A stretch of 64,000 bases of DNA. It comes from Crocodylus rhombifer (Eukaryota; Chordata; Crocodylia; Crocodylidae). Shown here in pieces: positions 22,560 to 34,766 of the stretch; positions within the stretch are counted from its first letter, which is position 1; every line of letters starts with the position of its first letter. Below the pieces are notes generated by a model. That model was not told the DNA's origin, made no database searches, and worked only from the letters and a program-made list of their open reading frames with translations. The stretch lies in contig JAVSML010024002.1 of assembly GCA_038503035.1 (NCBI GenBank), positions 872,587-936,586 of the forward strand. The letters are read 5' to 3'. Position numbers and translations under genes: made by a program.

Positions 22560-22860
22560 TCTTTATTTTATAGCACAGATCACAGGGGGACACTGAGGTT
22601 AAGGGTTCCATTTTTAATAGTACCTCAAGACTGGTACCTGACAAGCCTCAAGATTCAGAAAGGAAATGAATGGATTGAAGTGCTTATCCACTCTTGCAAA
22701 TACTAGACAATGTCTGTCTGCATGTTTAGGCATCCTTAAAGAAGTTATCCCTAAGTGACTTGCCCAGGTGCAAACAGGAAACCCATGACAGAGCCAGAAG
22801 CAATTTTTGATCTCTTTTATCCTATGCCAGCATCTCGTTCACATGACCATCCCTGCTCTG
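22560..22860 (-). repeat. MIR SINE remnants in reverse orientation
   Basis: AAGTGACTTGCCCAGGTGCA near 22752, then ACCCATGACAGAGCCAGAAG, is a reverse-strand MIR core. A separate piece at about 22562-22608 (GGGGACACTGAGGTTAAG) fits the same element upstream, with about 135 unrelated bases between; either a MIR split by an insertion or two fragments. Confidence 0.6.
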
Positions 22861-23918
22861 ATAGGAATGAACACACTTAGCCTCTGGGTGTTACTGTAAC
22901 ATAATTCAAACCCAGTAAATAATTAGAGGTGACAAATATACACAGTACATCCAGTAGCTTGTTGTTTGTGCAGTACTTTAGTCTGCTTCTGGTTTTGACA
23001 GCTTTATAAAAGATTGTCATATGAAGATCAGAATGGCCTATAAAGATTGACTGCTTGTTCATCTTAGGATCTGTCCTTCAACTTCAAGGGTACTGTATGT
23101 ACCCTTGCAAGAGCAGAACTTAGTCTTGTTTGCCTATTGGTTAGGTGTTGATAGATAATATAACATCTCTGGTAGTACCTGGTGTGATTGGACAAGCTTT
23201 GCCTTTAAAATACTGTAAAATCAGGACTTAGTGTGTTATCTGTTAAATTTGTTTTAAATGCAGGCTTTATAGAATGGGAAAAACGGGTGGGGGGGATTTT
23301 TAGAGGAGGTCTAAGGCCTTGGCTTGTAAGCTAAGCGTTTTTTTTAAATGCATCATTGTTCTTGAAGACCTAATATCAAATAAAGTGTCTTCTGCACTCT
23401 AAGTTTATGGCTCAAGAGAAACTATCCCTGAGCTGTAACACAGTCCATATGGCTGATTGTTTGAAGTGTGCTTAGTACTCCATTAGGGATTCTCGATTTG
23501 TACTTCTCAATCTGATTTCGATAAGACACAGGTTTCCTTTAGTGGCCTGACCTGGTGCAAACACATAATAGATTAATTCTATAATAAATTATGCTGGCAG
23601 TAAAGCTTTCTGGACCATTTTACCTTTTAAGTAACAATTTTTTTATGTACCCTTATAAAGTTGAACTTATGTTTCATTTGTAAGTCACTTTATGTATATA
23701 TAGAACTACTTGAAGTTAGGGCACACAATTTTGCACTGAGTATGTTATTTCTCAGTGTATTCTGTTTTATTGTAGCTCTGGACTTACTTACTTAGCCTGG
23801 ACACCTGACAGATCTTAGTGAGCTTTCTGAAATACCATTGTACTGAACATGAGGAATAGCTCCTATTCAAGGAGCTCCGGCTGGTTTTTATCTGACCTGA
23901 GTGATTGTCTGGCTCCTT

Positions 23919-24230
23919 GGCTGCATCTGCACGTGATGCTAAGTCACTGTAGCGACACTCTATGGTAACGTAGCATCCACGGATGTCTAAACGTGACTAG
24001 AAGCTATTTCACCATAGTGATGTGATCCCCCATTATAGTGTGCTGCCATGGAAAAATAGCTGCTAAAAATAACCATGTGCCACATATACAGTGTAGTACA
24101 GGAGATTACTCTGCTGTACTTTAGTACTTCCATACTAAATAGTTCTGTACTTTAGTACTTCTTCCAAAAGGAAGTATTAAGCACGTTATGCTAACAACGT
24201 CACCATAGAGCAACATGTAGATGTGTCCCT
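23919..24230. mobile_element. Non-autonomous DNA transposon (MITE), family M1, second copy
   Basis: Left end GGCTGCATCTGCACGTGATG corresponds to the complement of the right end of the element at 2055-2309, and AGCTGCTAAAAATAACCATG near 24058 is the complement of its interior. Right end ACATGTAGATGTGTCCC. It is inverted and longer because of a local duplication of CTGTACTTTAGTACTTC near 24115 and 24152. No clean target duplication found. Confidence 0.65.
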
Positions 24231-24639
24231 ATTGTCCAACCTCTAATATTCATTTGATGTCTATAACTATTCCTTAGCATTAATATCATTAGTAATATTA
24301 CTTCTAACCTTTGATTTTGCTTTGTTTGTCCATCTTGTTAGAACTGGTTATTGTTATCTTGCTAAATTTCACAAGTATGCAGGAGGGAGGCCTATTCTTT
24401 TTGTTGCTATGTTGTAGAACTTGGGAGCGCTCATCACAGACCAGGATTATTAATTACCTGTAATATAATATTTAAAGAGATGATTGCCTATGTGAAGGGC
24501 CTGAAAACACTTGTGTGAACTTGGGTTCATTGATTCAGATTTCAGTAGTACTGAAATGAATAGACCAGGAGCTGCTAGGCTTGCTTTTCATCCTCTCCCT
24601 GCAGACCCACCTTGCCTTAGAATAGTGAGAAGCAAGAGA

Positions 24640-25095
24640 GTATAGAGATTTTCTCACTGCCTTAGTTTTCCATGGCTTCCTGAAGGAGGCTTGGAGCAAT
24701 GGAAATGAAGTAGGAAAGGTTGGTGTTTAAAAAAGGGGAAAAAGAGAAATGGTGTAGTCGGTGTGATGGCAGGGACAGATAGGGAAGATAGATTAGGAGG
24801 ATCTGGTGAAATAAGAGGGAGAAAAAAGGTTTGAAGAATGGCTAGCCATTTTGAGAAGCACAGCTGGGGAAATGTATAGAATGAATTGTGAGAAAAGGGA
24901 GAGAGAGAGAGAAATGGAAGGAAGTGGAAAGAAGAAAGAGTTGGACAAACAAAATAAGAAAATCAGAGGGAGAGAATAGGTATCTGGTAACCAACAACAC
25001 CCAATGGGAAAGGAACAGAAAAGATTCTGTTCCAAAGAAGGAGATGAGCAGAGAACTTGGAAGAACAAATGGAAAAAGGATAGACATAGTAAGAT
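24640..25095. other. Purine-rich strand segment
   Basis: The plus strand is strongly A+G-rich, including the (GA)-rich GGAGAGAGAGAGAGAAATGG near 24898. Open frames on the minus strand (91 and 105 codons, Ser/Phe/Leu-rich) are consequences of this bias. No gene supported. Confidence 0.6.
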
Positions 25096-25289
25096 GAAAT
25101 GTTTTTTGTCTTTTATAGTAAGTACAAAGTTTAAACTGCCCTGAAATGTACACGGACATTTGATTTTTGACAGAAATCCTGTTAAATGAGGATGAATTAG
25201 GTCATACTAACCTACATCCAGAGTCATAAACCACCAAACTTTCCAAAGTAGACACATGTACAAGCAAAACCCTGAGAGGGAGAGTTTTA

Positions 25290-25425
25290 ATTAAATACTA
25301 ATGCCAAGGCCAGGCCAGTTAGATTATAATTGCCTCTAATTATATTTCCCTCTCAAATTAAAGCTTTCTTTACCTGCAGCCAAATGCCTTTCAGAAACAT
25401 CTGACATTCTTTTCTTTTTTTCTTT
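25290..25425. promoter_or_regulatory. Candidate conserved non-coding element
   Basis: Repeat-free stretch with paired homeodomain-like sites, TAGATTATAATTGCCTCTAA near 25320 and TTATATTTCCCTCTC after it, then CAAATTAAAGCTTTC (TCF/LEF-like). Enhancer-like composition; inference only. Confidence 0.22.
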
Positions 25426-26442
25426 TCTTGTTAAGTAGAAAAGAAATAAATCCATTTTGTTCTTCTTTCACCTATTAAAACAAAGTCCTGTGGATTAGTA
25501 TAAGCTATGGCTGCTGGTCAGGAACAATGGAAAACAATTTTTGAAAATATTTTTTTTCCTTCTATATAGCTTAATGAACTCTAAGAGAAATGATCATTAT
25601 ATCCCAGTCCTGCAAAGGATCAGACATATGCTCAACTTTATGAAAGCAAGAAGTCCCAGTGAAGATTACATGGTGTTCATTCATATCTTGTGATAAAAAC
25701 TGTGTTTTTTTTTTTTTTTAAGAACATGTACGAGTCTGTTTTGAATCCCCTTGACTGTACAACAAAATAGTGAGTGCTACTGCTGTCTAGTATGGAACAT
25801 TGACCTCATCTGTTTGACATAATTTTCAAAAATATCATTATTCATCATAAGTTTGTTTAATTTGATTTAAATATAACTGAAAAAACCCTCATCCAAAGGT
25901 TTGCATATTCTAGAACACTTTAACATAGCTTAAATCTCATCAGCATTAGACAGTCAGTTCAGCAGAAACTCAGCCAGCCATCTTCCTGCAAAAACCCTTT
26001 CCACCCTTCATCATAGAGGAGGAAAACCCTGAGCCTTTTTCAAAACTGCTGTTAGTCAGATGTCTTTTGCACTGTCTGGAAGTTTACCAGAGGAAGAATA
26101 GTAAAATCCCATCATGAGGGAAGGGTGGGGAATGAAAATCCTGTATTTACAGAGATTTCTGAAATTGAATACCCAACACTTAAGGTGCACTTTTGGAAAC
26201 GGGGACCATAACTTTAGGACCTTGTACATTCTAGACAATGTCAGAACAGAGAGTTACAGCCAGAAGAGTAGTGACAGTTAATGCCAGCTGAGAAAATGCC
26301 TCCTTTCATGTCTCCTGTTCCTGCTGTAGTGCAGTGATGAACATGTTTTAAATATCTGGCTACGTGAATGAAAGGAAGAAGACTTTAGGAGACCTGTGCT
26401 ACTAAGTAAAATATTCTTCTACACTTAGTGCTGTATGTCTAT

Positions 26443-27599
26443 TAGGGCTGTATGAAGCTTCAGGTGTTGATTTGATTCAGAGGAGATTCGGCCCAATTTT
26501 GGTGGCTGAATCTCTGAATCTGAATTGAAACATGAGACCAATAAAAGGTCAAAATTGATTCCAAGCTCTCTGAATCAATTCAGAAAAGATTCAGAGAGCC
26601 TTGGAGATTTGGGCAGTCCCCACTCACTGCTGCAGGGAGCTGGACCTGGGCTTTGTGCTGTTAAGTAGGGAGTGGGGCAAGCAGGTGAGGGGGAGGGGCC
26701 CATGGGGGGACCCCAACCAGGCTCCATTCCCTGCCTACTTCTCCAGCCCCCCTGAGTACTCCCCTACTCCTACCCTCCCTCTCAGCTGGCCCCAGCTCCC
26801 AGTTCTTTAAAAAAAAAAAGAAGCTCCGCACTTACCTGCTCCTACTAGGTGTGTGTGTGTGTGGGGGGGGGGGGCAATCCCTGCTGTCCCATGCTGCATG
26901 GGTGGCTCTGTCATGAGCCCCCTGACCCCTACCCACTCTTCCAGCACCTTCCCCCCTCCCCCCCATGGCTGCCCTGCCCAGTACCAGCTCCTGGCCCTTT
27001 TTAATTTTTTTAAGAGCCCCACACTCACCAGGTGCTGAAGCAGCCATATCAGGGCTTCTATGGGCTTGTAGAAGAGACCTCCCATGCAGTGTGGGGCAAT
27101 GGGATGCAATGGGGATCACAGCCCCACCTGTCAGGAGCCAGTGAGTACAGGGCTTTCTTCTGTATATTTTTTTGTATTTTTTTTTTTTTAAGAGCCGTGA
27201 CTAGGTTTGGGTGGGGCAGATATGGCGGGGATTAGGAGAGTGGGTGGGGGATGGGGCTCATGGCAGAGAACCTCCACACAGTGCAGCATAGTGGGGTGCA
27301 GCCAGCATCACCCCCTCCCCCCAACATCCGGGAGCAGCTAGTGAGTGCAGGACTTTTATTTTTAAAGTGCCGGGATGATGAAGCTGGGCGGGACAGCCAT
27401 TGATGGGCTTGGGAGAGCAGGTGGGGGATGGAGCCTGTTTGATTCAGAGATTTAGCCAATTTGGTGGGAGATGAATCTCTGAATCAGATTTGGCTGAATT
27501 TATTCGGGATGGTGATTCGAATCCCAAAATCGAATCACTGTTCCCTGAATCAGCCAAATCTGAATCCAAAGCAAATACTAGCCACTTTGCACATGCCTA
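26443..27599 (+). mobile_element. Foldback hAT-like non-autonomous transposon, copy B (1157 bp, with exact target duplication)
   Basis: Starts TAGGGCTGTATGAAG and ends with the complement of TAGGCATGTGCAAAG. An exact 8-bp duplication ATGTCTAT flanks it (26435-26442 and 27600-27607), the length typical of the hAT superfamily. Both ends carry clusters of GATTC/GAATC. The left half has reverse-oriented and the right half forward-oriented copies of a roughly 200-bp unit (landmarks GCTGCATGGGTGGCTCTGTC near 26891, and GGGGCTCATGGCAGAG near 27252), giving a foldback structure. A GT/G run lies at 26851-26873. No transposase frame, so mobilisation must be in trans. The best-defined member of the family. 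Confidence 0.85.
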
Positions 27600-27939
27600 A
27601 TGTCTATCTATTTTAATTATGGAACAGAAAAAACTCAGAAATATTTTATAAGTACATTTTTTAGCATGTTTGCATGCTTTTCTTTCTCTGCTTGTACACT
27701 ATCATGGAAAACAGGCAAGCATACTAGAAGTTTGTATTGTTTGGTAAGAGGGACCCAAGCCAAAAGCTGTGGATCTGAGTCGGGGTGCTTTTTCTAGAGC
27801 ATGGAACATATGACTTGAACTGTTTTGGTTCATGTGGGCATTTGGACTGAAGAAAAACTTCTCAAAATTTATTTCTACTGAGGAAATCCCAGAATGGGGC
27901 ACATGGAAGCACAAAAATGTGACTCATCCTTCGATTTAA

Positions 27940-28008
27940 TGGCTGATGTCATACAGGAGATTAGCTTGGATGATCTAATGGTCCCTTTAGTTTTAAATAT
28001 ATGAATCA
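27940..28008 (+). repeat. CR1 3'-end fragment
   Basis: GATGATCTAATGGTCCCTTT followed by TTAAATATATGAATC matches the classic CR1 3' terminus. Confidence 0.65.
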
Positions 28009-28164
28009 TCTTCCGCAGATTGGCACGCAATGGGCACTTAGTGCTACAGATTCCTGTTGGCCTCACAGAAAGCTAAGGTGAGATTTATATTGTTACCCAT
28101 CCTTCCCAAAGCCTGTTGGAGAATCACTGCAAAAAAATTTATGGGTAGTACATTAAATATTTCA

Positions 28165-28435
28165 TAGTCCCAGTAGCATAATTTGGGATGAGTAAGCAAG
28201 GCACCAGCCCCAGACTTAGTGAATGGTGACCTCCCACCCTGGGAAGTTTGCACCATGGTAGCAGCAGCCAGCTCACACCGCTGCTGTTGCTGCAGCAGCC
28301 AACTGAACACACAGCATGCTGCAGCTCTAGGAGCAACAACTGGGGTGTTCAGCAGCACTTTTGATCCCCTCCCCTCCAGTTCTCCAGCAGGAGGTGCCCA
28401 GGGTGAAAACCCTGCTAGGTATGCCTCTGCATAGC
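28165..28435. repeat. GC-rich repeat-like segment, type unknown
   Basis: A sharply GC-richer island with CTG/CAG-rich words (GCTGCTGTTGCTGCAGCAGC near 28280). The edges CAAGGCACCAGCCCC and CCTGCTAGGTATGCC suggest a transposon-derived piece, but no clear terminal repeat or duplication found. Open frames both strands are compositional. Confidence 0.3.
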
Positions 28436-29324
28436 CCCTTTCTATACTCAGTCTTCTGTACCTGAAGATTGCTTTGAAAACACAACCAAGAACTTCCTAT
28501 GGATAGATGAAGCCTCCTTGGAAATTCTCTGGGCTCATATCTGGGTGGGGAGGGGAGTAGGAAGTAGAACCTCCATTTGTCCTACAGGAAAGTAAATTTT
28601 TGCCCTCCTGAGTGAATAATATAGGGAAACTCAAAGAAGGTGCAAATTCTGAACAACACCCTTCCTCCCATCAAATCTGAGCATTGGCACAATTTCTCAG
28701 ATTACTAAAATGCAAGTCTAAACCGCACTAAAAGGAAATGCCCTGGTGTTAAGTGATATGCATATATAAGAGAAGCTTTAAATTACAATGAATAGTTTTG
28801 AGTGTACTGCTGGCAGTTGCTATTTCACATACTACAGCATCTCTTCCAATTGCTCAGGTATGAGTTAAGTGCATTAAAAAATATTATAAACTCTCAGCCT
28901 GGCCTTTGACGGAGTCTTTGTTACAATCATTGACAGTTGTGTGGCAAAATTTATGTTAATTCGAACATGTGCTCTTGCATTGCCTAGACTGAGGAAGTGA
29001 GGTCATTTGATCTTTATTTCCAACCCTGTTCCAACAGTGGGAACAATTATAAAATTCATATTGGTAATGTTAGAAGAGGTCAATTCCTCCAGCACCCTGT
29101 TACTATTCAATGAACTTCTTTGAATGAGAACATGGGACAAGTTGATATCAGGGAAGGAGAGGTAGACTCTCTGATGCTCATAGCTGTGGTTAGCCTCAGA
29201 GACAAGAGGCTTAGTTACATCTTACCAAACCTTCCCTAAATGCTTATGGGTGGATAAAAATATCCACCAGACCATTAGGTATATCTGGTAAAGGATTTTA
29301 AGATAGAATTATGAACAGTGTTGC

Positions 29325-29690
29325 ACATGGGTGACTGGTGCCACCTTAGTCATGGGGGGCACATGCCCCCCCAGTGACCAATCAGCAACCAAGTGGGGGA
29401 GGTTCCCCCACAGCCAATCTCACTGAACAGGGGTGAAGGGGTCCCCCCATGGCCAACCTCACTGACATGGTGTTTCCAGAAGTGGCCATGGCACTACATC
29501 CAGTGCTCCTGCTCCCTGACTGGCACTAATAGCAGGGGCACTGGTGCTCTTTCCTGCCTCCCCTGCCCATTACCTAAGTGGGGAGAGTGGCCTGTCAAGG
29601 GATGCACCAGTGCTCTCAGGGGGTGCACATGCACCCCCATGCACCCCCTACCCATCACCACTGGTGCTGCAGGCTACTCTGAAGTTTCTA
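29325..29690. repeat. GC-rich palindromic repeat segment
   Basis: The left part has GGGTGACTGGTGCCACC and GGGGGGCACATGCCCCCCC (a perfect hairpin near 29355-29373); the right part has GGGGGTGCACATGCACCCCC and CATCACCACTGGTG, complementary in pattern. Probably a decayed MITE; borders not resolved. Confidence 0.4.
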
Positions 29691-30085
29691 TCCACATTTA
29701 ATGTTGTTTTCAATTTATTAGCTTCTGTTAAAATCTTTCAACTCCCGTATTTTTTTTTTTTATGTGAACTCATATCCATGTTTGGGTGCTTCTTCTGAAT
29801 ATCATTTTTGTGAAACTGGATTGAAATAATTTCCCATGGTATAACTTTAAAGATTCAGAAGAACAATAGAAGTATTTCTCTATGAATGAGTAGTTTTATA
29901 AAGAGGCAATTCAGAATTTCAAGAGTAAGATATCTTTTAGGTTTAGTGGCTTGAAGCTAGGTATTAATGGCATATGAAAAACCTGCAAGGACTGTATGCA
30001 AAAAGACATTTATTTTGCAGTTTTACTTGCCACACTTGCTGCTAATTCTAAACCTATGCATGTCTAGTAAATAATTGAATTTTTA

Positions 30086-30150
30086 TCCAATCATTCATAC
30101 TCAGAAGGAGTACTCCAATCATTCATACTCATTCATATTGAGAAGGAGTT
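30086..30150 (+). repeat. Short tandem duplication, 28-bp period
   Basis: TCCAATCATTCATACTC occurs at 30086 and again at 30114; AGAAGGAGT is also repeated (30103 and 30140). Confidence 0.8.
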
Positions 30151-31019
30151 CAAATGTAAATTTTAGTCTTAATCTGCACACCTACTATGACTATTTATAG
30201 TAATTGTGAAAAAATGTGGCTCTTAATTGCATTAATTGCATTTTTCCCCTTTGTTATCACCAGACAATGATGAAAAAAATCTGGAAGTTGACTTGTGAGC
30301 ATTTACAATTCTTTTCACAATTTAACTGAAGCCTAGATTTTTTAAAGGCTTTATTCATGATTAAAGAAAGTGCCATAGAAACACTGAAATGCATGAAATA
30401 TTTAGTGTGTTTTACAAGAACAATGTGAATCTTTACTTCCGAGAAAATGAACAAAGCTGTTAGTTTAGATGACCTCTCTGTTTGTTAAATCAGTGACCTA
30501 TTTTCAGAGGTACACAACACCAGCTGTTTTCATTAACTTCTGTGACAACCATAGATGCTCAAGACTCTTGTAAAATTAGGACCTAAGCTCCCCAGCCTGT
30601 AGTTGAGATCTTAAATTCAACCTGAGTCATCTCCAAGAAAGAAGCAGGCATTTAGTTGTGACATTTTTGTTTTGGGTTCATAGATCTCTGTCCCTCATTA
30701 GCTTCACTAAGTGATGAGTATATGGAATCAAGTATGTTATATGAAATTTGTTCATGCTTTCTGCCATTCTGATCCAAATGGAAAATGGCCAGAAAGGGTT
30801 TTGAAATTAATGTGTTTTAAGAAACTAAATTCTTAGGGCTCAGAGGAATGTGCTGAATCTTTTTTAAGTAACTGAAAACTTTGTTTAAAGTAACTGAAAC
30901 TAAAGTAACTGAAAGATTAGTCAAAGGTGACCAGTCATTTGGGGTATATTACATTTTGGCTCAAATTTTGATAGAGGTTAAAAGGGCCTGGTTTACAGAA
31001 GCCAACTGATATTATACTT

Positions 31020-32330
31020 TTACAAATGGATGAGGTCACACAAAATTATAAATGGACAAAAGGAGATGTCCAGAGCCATATCCTTGAAAGATCCCAAGAG
31101 AAAGAGAAAGTGTGAAGGAGATGGAGTCATTCAAAAACAATGAAAGAGAACCCTTGGGAGTACAGTCATAACGATCAGGAAAAGACAGAAATCAGGAAAT
31201 AATGCTGAGGATGTGGAAATGACTAACTCTGCCAGAAAGAAAAAACAACCAATCAGGATGTAATAAAGCCTTGACACTTAGCTAAGAAAAAGTTTTGTGA
31301 GATATTGACATGAGTCGTTTCTGTGGAACCAGTCTATCAATGAATCTGATATGAAGAAGTTGATGGATACTGTGTAGCTCACTTGATTGTTGGTTTTGGC
31401 TTGAAACTGGATGCAGGAAGTGGCAAGAGTAGATTTTTATTAAAGGATGGGAGCCAATGACTTCATGTTCATAAAATAAGGAAATAAGTAGAAGAGAAGG
31501 GCCCAGTGCTAGTAGAGTAAAGGAATGGGAGATTGTCAAGAAGATAATGTAGTTTTGGGAAAGGAAGAATAAGTTTAGTGTCAAGATTGATGTGGAAGAA
31601 ATGTGAGAATATAAGATAATAGGGGAGGGGCAGGAGAAGGGAGGAAAGTTATTTTAGATTTTGTGATCATTTTGAATAAATTGTTTAGTTCTTGAACATA
31701 CAGGGAAAGTGAAGTGAGGAAATAGATTTCCGAAAGAGGGAAGTATTGAAACTCTCTGGACAAGAATAATGAAGCTAGTCCAGAGTGCATGGAAGAAAAT
31801 CCTCACAGCATAAAGGAGGACATGGTTGATGCTAAATTAATTGAATGGGTGGGGAGAAAGGGTGGTGAGGGTTGAAAAAAAGGAGTCAGTCGAGATCTGT
31901 ACTGAAAACAAGGAAGTGGAAGAGTAGAGTATTGTAAGAGGGGCAGATAAAAAGGAGCAACTGAAAGGAACAAAACAGAAGAGGGAAAGCAAAGAACTTG
32001 ATGTCATTGTGGGAACGGACTATGGATGGAAAAGTTGGAGGAAGATGGTAAGACTAGGCAGTTAAGGATTAGTGCAAGAAGCATGAGGTCCAAGAAATAA
32101 GTTAAGCAACTGGAGAATTTATTTAGCAGTAAATAATTAATTAGGCAGGAAATCAACTGAGAACTGAGGAAGGAAGTCAATTAAATGTGCAGTGAAATAA
32201 TAGTGATAATTCAAATTATTCAAGAGATTGGTTAGGCAATTAATTTTTCAGGAGCTAGTACAATGATGAAATAGTTTATGCAGTCTACAATTCAGGAAGT
32301 GATCAGACAGCTCAGTAAGAGTAGGAATCT
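31020..32330. other. Long purine-rich strand, no gene seen
   Basis: About 1.3 kb in which the plus strand is dominated by A and G (for example AAGAGAAAGAGAAAGTGTGA near 31096). Minus-strand frames here (100 and 69 codons) are Ser/Leu/Phe-rich and not protein-like. It may be the remains of an ancient repeat, but I recognise no family. Confidence 0.45.
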
Positions 32331-33269
32331 ATTTAAACTAAAAGATACCAAAATTTGAGGCTTTTTTCAGGTAAGAGTCTTACAAGGAAATGATGAAATG
32401 AAGTCAATAAACAGAGCTGTGGAAGCCAGGCCCTTGCTACTATGGTCCCATGTTTTTCTACTTTGCATAAATCCAAGAGGAGAACCATGGTACTCCATGG
32501 AGGGTTTGATGTCAGAGGGTTTGATGGCTCTCATTTGTTCCCTTCCTAATGAAATACTTGTCTATACAGATGAGGGGCTATATAGATGGATCTGTATAGA
32601 CACAGTGATCTACTGGTTGTGTCAGAGGTTAGGAACCTGACTGAAATGGAAAAGTCATAGAAAGGCAAAGGCATCTCCTAATGCCTCCTTAGCACGTTAA
32701 ATATAATTTAGTTTGTTTCCTTCTCCTTTCTTCCTTGCCTCTTTTCAACCCTGTTTGTGAAGGAGGTTTCTTCAGACTTCAGAATTTCTACTTAACCTCA
32801 CTTCCACCCACACTTGCCTACAGTCACAGCAGACTAGCACCCACCTGCCTAACACTGCACAAGGACTTGCGGTATTAGGCTAAATATATTGGACCTCAAG
32901 ATGCTGAGCTTCTATTACAAGTTGCAGCAGCTGTAATTTCAGCCCCTTTAAGGAGCAATCCATTTGTGTCTACTACAGTTCTAAAAGCTACCAACCGATC
33001 TGTAAAATGATCCTAATCTATTACATTTAAACCAGCTGAGTCATCTTTTGAAGACTGTCAAGTGCAGAAATACCCATAAGGAAACAATGCATGTTTTCCG
33101 TAGACCACATATATTATATGACTGATAAAATGCACTACATGCATTTTTTTCTTTTCTTTTTTTAAATATGTGACAATATCATAAAATTGACAGTGTCTCA
33201 TGACCTCTGGTAATATGATTTATTTTAAAAACATATTGCGGGATGATGTTATTCTCATGGATGTGGTCA
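32331..33269. other. Unique sequence, no gene seen
   Basis: A small frame at 32398-32640 (80 codons) has no recognisable feature. The duplicated words GAGGGTTTGATG near 32500-32525 are a minor local repeat. Confidence 0.5.
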
Positions 33270-34349
33270 TTTTTCCTTCTTTGCAATCCCTCACAGTTGC
33301 GAATGATTGTCTTTCATAATTATCTTACCTGTGGTCCTGATAACCCAGGATTGACAGACTCTGTTGCAACTCTGGTACATGTTTCCATGTGGTATAGGTG
33401 CCACATGGATTCTAGATGTGGTCTGTGACATGCTGTTTCTGCCACTCCCGCATTTCCATCTCCTGTTGTCGTCGTAAGATTGCAAGATACTGAGATCCTT
33501 GCAGCAGACTGTTGCTACATTTGAGGTGGTTCTGGGTGATAGTCCATTGTGAGTTGAGGTTGATACTGCATTTTTTTAAGTTGGCCTTGAGGACCTCTTT
33601 GAAGTGCTTTTCTGCCCCCTTCTTGAGCATATGCCTTGACTTAGCCGGGGGAAAATACTTGCTTCGGGAGTCTAGAGTTGGACATCCAGATGATGTGGCC
33701 GGCCCAGAGAAGTTGATGTCAAATGATCATCACCTCAATTTTCATGGTGTTCGCTTGTGAGAGGACATTAATGTTGGCACGTCTGTCCTCCCGCTGAATT
33801 TGGAGCATCTTCTGCAGGCAGCATTGATGGTATTTCTCCAGTGACTTGAGGTGTCTCCTTATATGTTGTCCACGTCTCAGCTCTGTAGAGTAAGTTGGAG
33901 ATCACAACTGCTTGATAAACCATGAGCTTGGTTTCAGATCTGATGTTGTAATCTTTGAAGACGTTTCTTCAGGTGTCCAAAGACTGTACTTGCACCTTTG
34001 AGGTGATGTTTGATTTCTTTGTTGAGGTCAGCCTTCTGGCTCGAGATTGATAATTGAGGTTGGGATGGTCTTGACTTTGGCTTGGATTTGGCTAAGATAA
34101 AACAATTTACCATCCATTTGGTAGCTTATCTCCACTCCTGCTAGAAGCTTGTTTGTGGTCAGATATAGCGTTGTGGTAAAGAATATCGAGGAGAGTGTTG
34201 GAGCAATCACATAGCCGTGCTTAACTCCCACCTTAACCTCAAAAGGATCTATGATAGATCCATTATTGAGAACCACCACTTCCATACCATTATGGAGCAG
34301 GCAAAGAATGATGATGAATTTTGGTTGGCATCTGGACTTCAGAAGGACT

Positions 34350-34766
34350 TCAGCACTTCTCAGTGGGAAAGTCGAAGGCTTTTGTGAGGTAAAATAGGGC
34401 CATGTAGAGAATTTTATGTTTTTCCTGGCATTTTTCCTGCAGCTGGTGAGCTGTGACGATCATGTCAGTTGTGCCTCTGGATGCCCTAAACCCACAATGA
34501 GATTCTGGGAGAAGGTATTGAGCAAGTGCAAGGAGATGTTTCAGGAGGGTCCTCTCAGTGATCTTCCCTGTGGTAGACAGCAAGGCAACCCCTCTGTAAC
34601 TTCCACAGTTGGATTTGTGTCCTTTCTTGAACATTGTCACAATCATGGTGTCCCTGAGGTCATCCAGGATTTCCTTATCATTCCAGATCCTTAAGGCCAT
34701 GGGACTGTAATGTGAGCTCCTCTCCTCCATGCTTGAAGATTTCAGCAGGGATCCCATCAACGCCAA
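34350..34766 (-). pseudogene. Reverse transcriptase N-terminal blocks of the decayed LINE
   Basis: 138 codons open on the minus strand. Residues about 44-65 give the fingers motif (GHKSNCGSYRGVALLSTTGK), about 90-105 the CGFRASRGTTDM block, and about 125-132 the motif A LTKAFD with its catalytic Asp. Downstream the frame breaks at about 34350 and continues in a different frame at 34285. Not functional. Confidence 0.8.
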
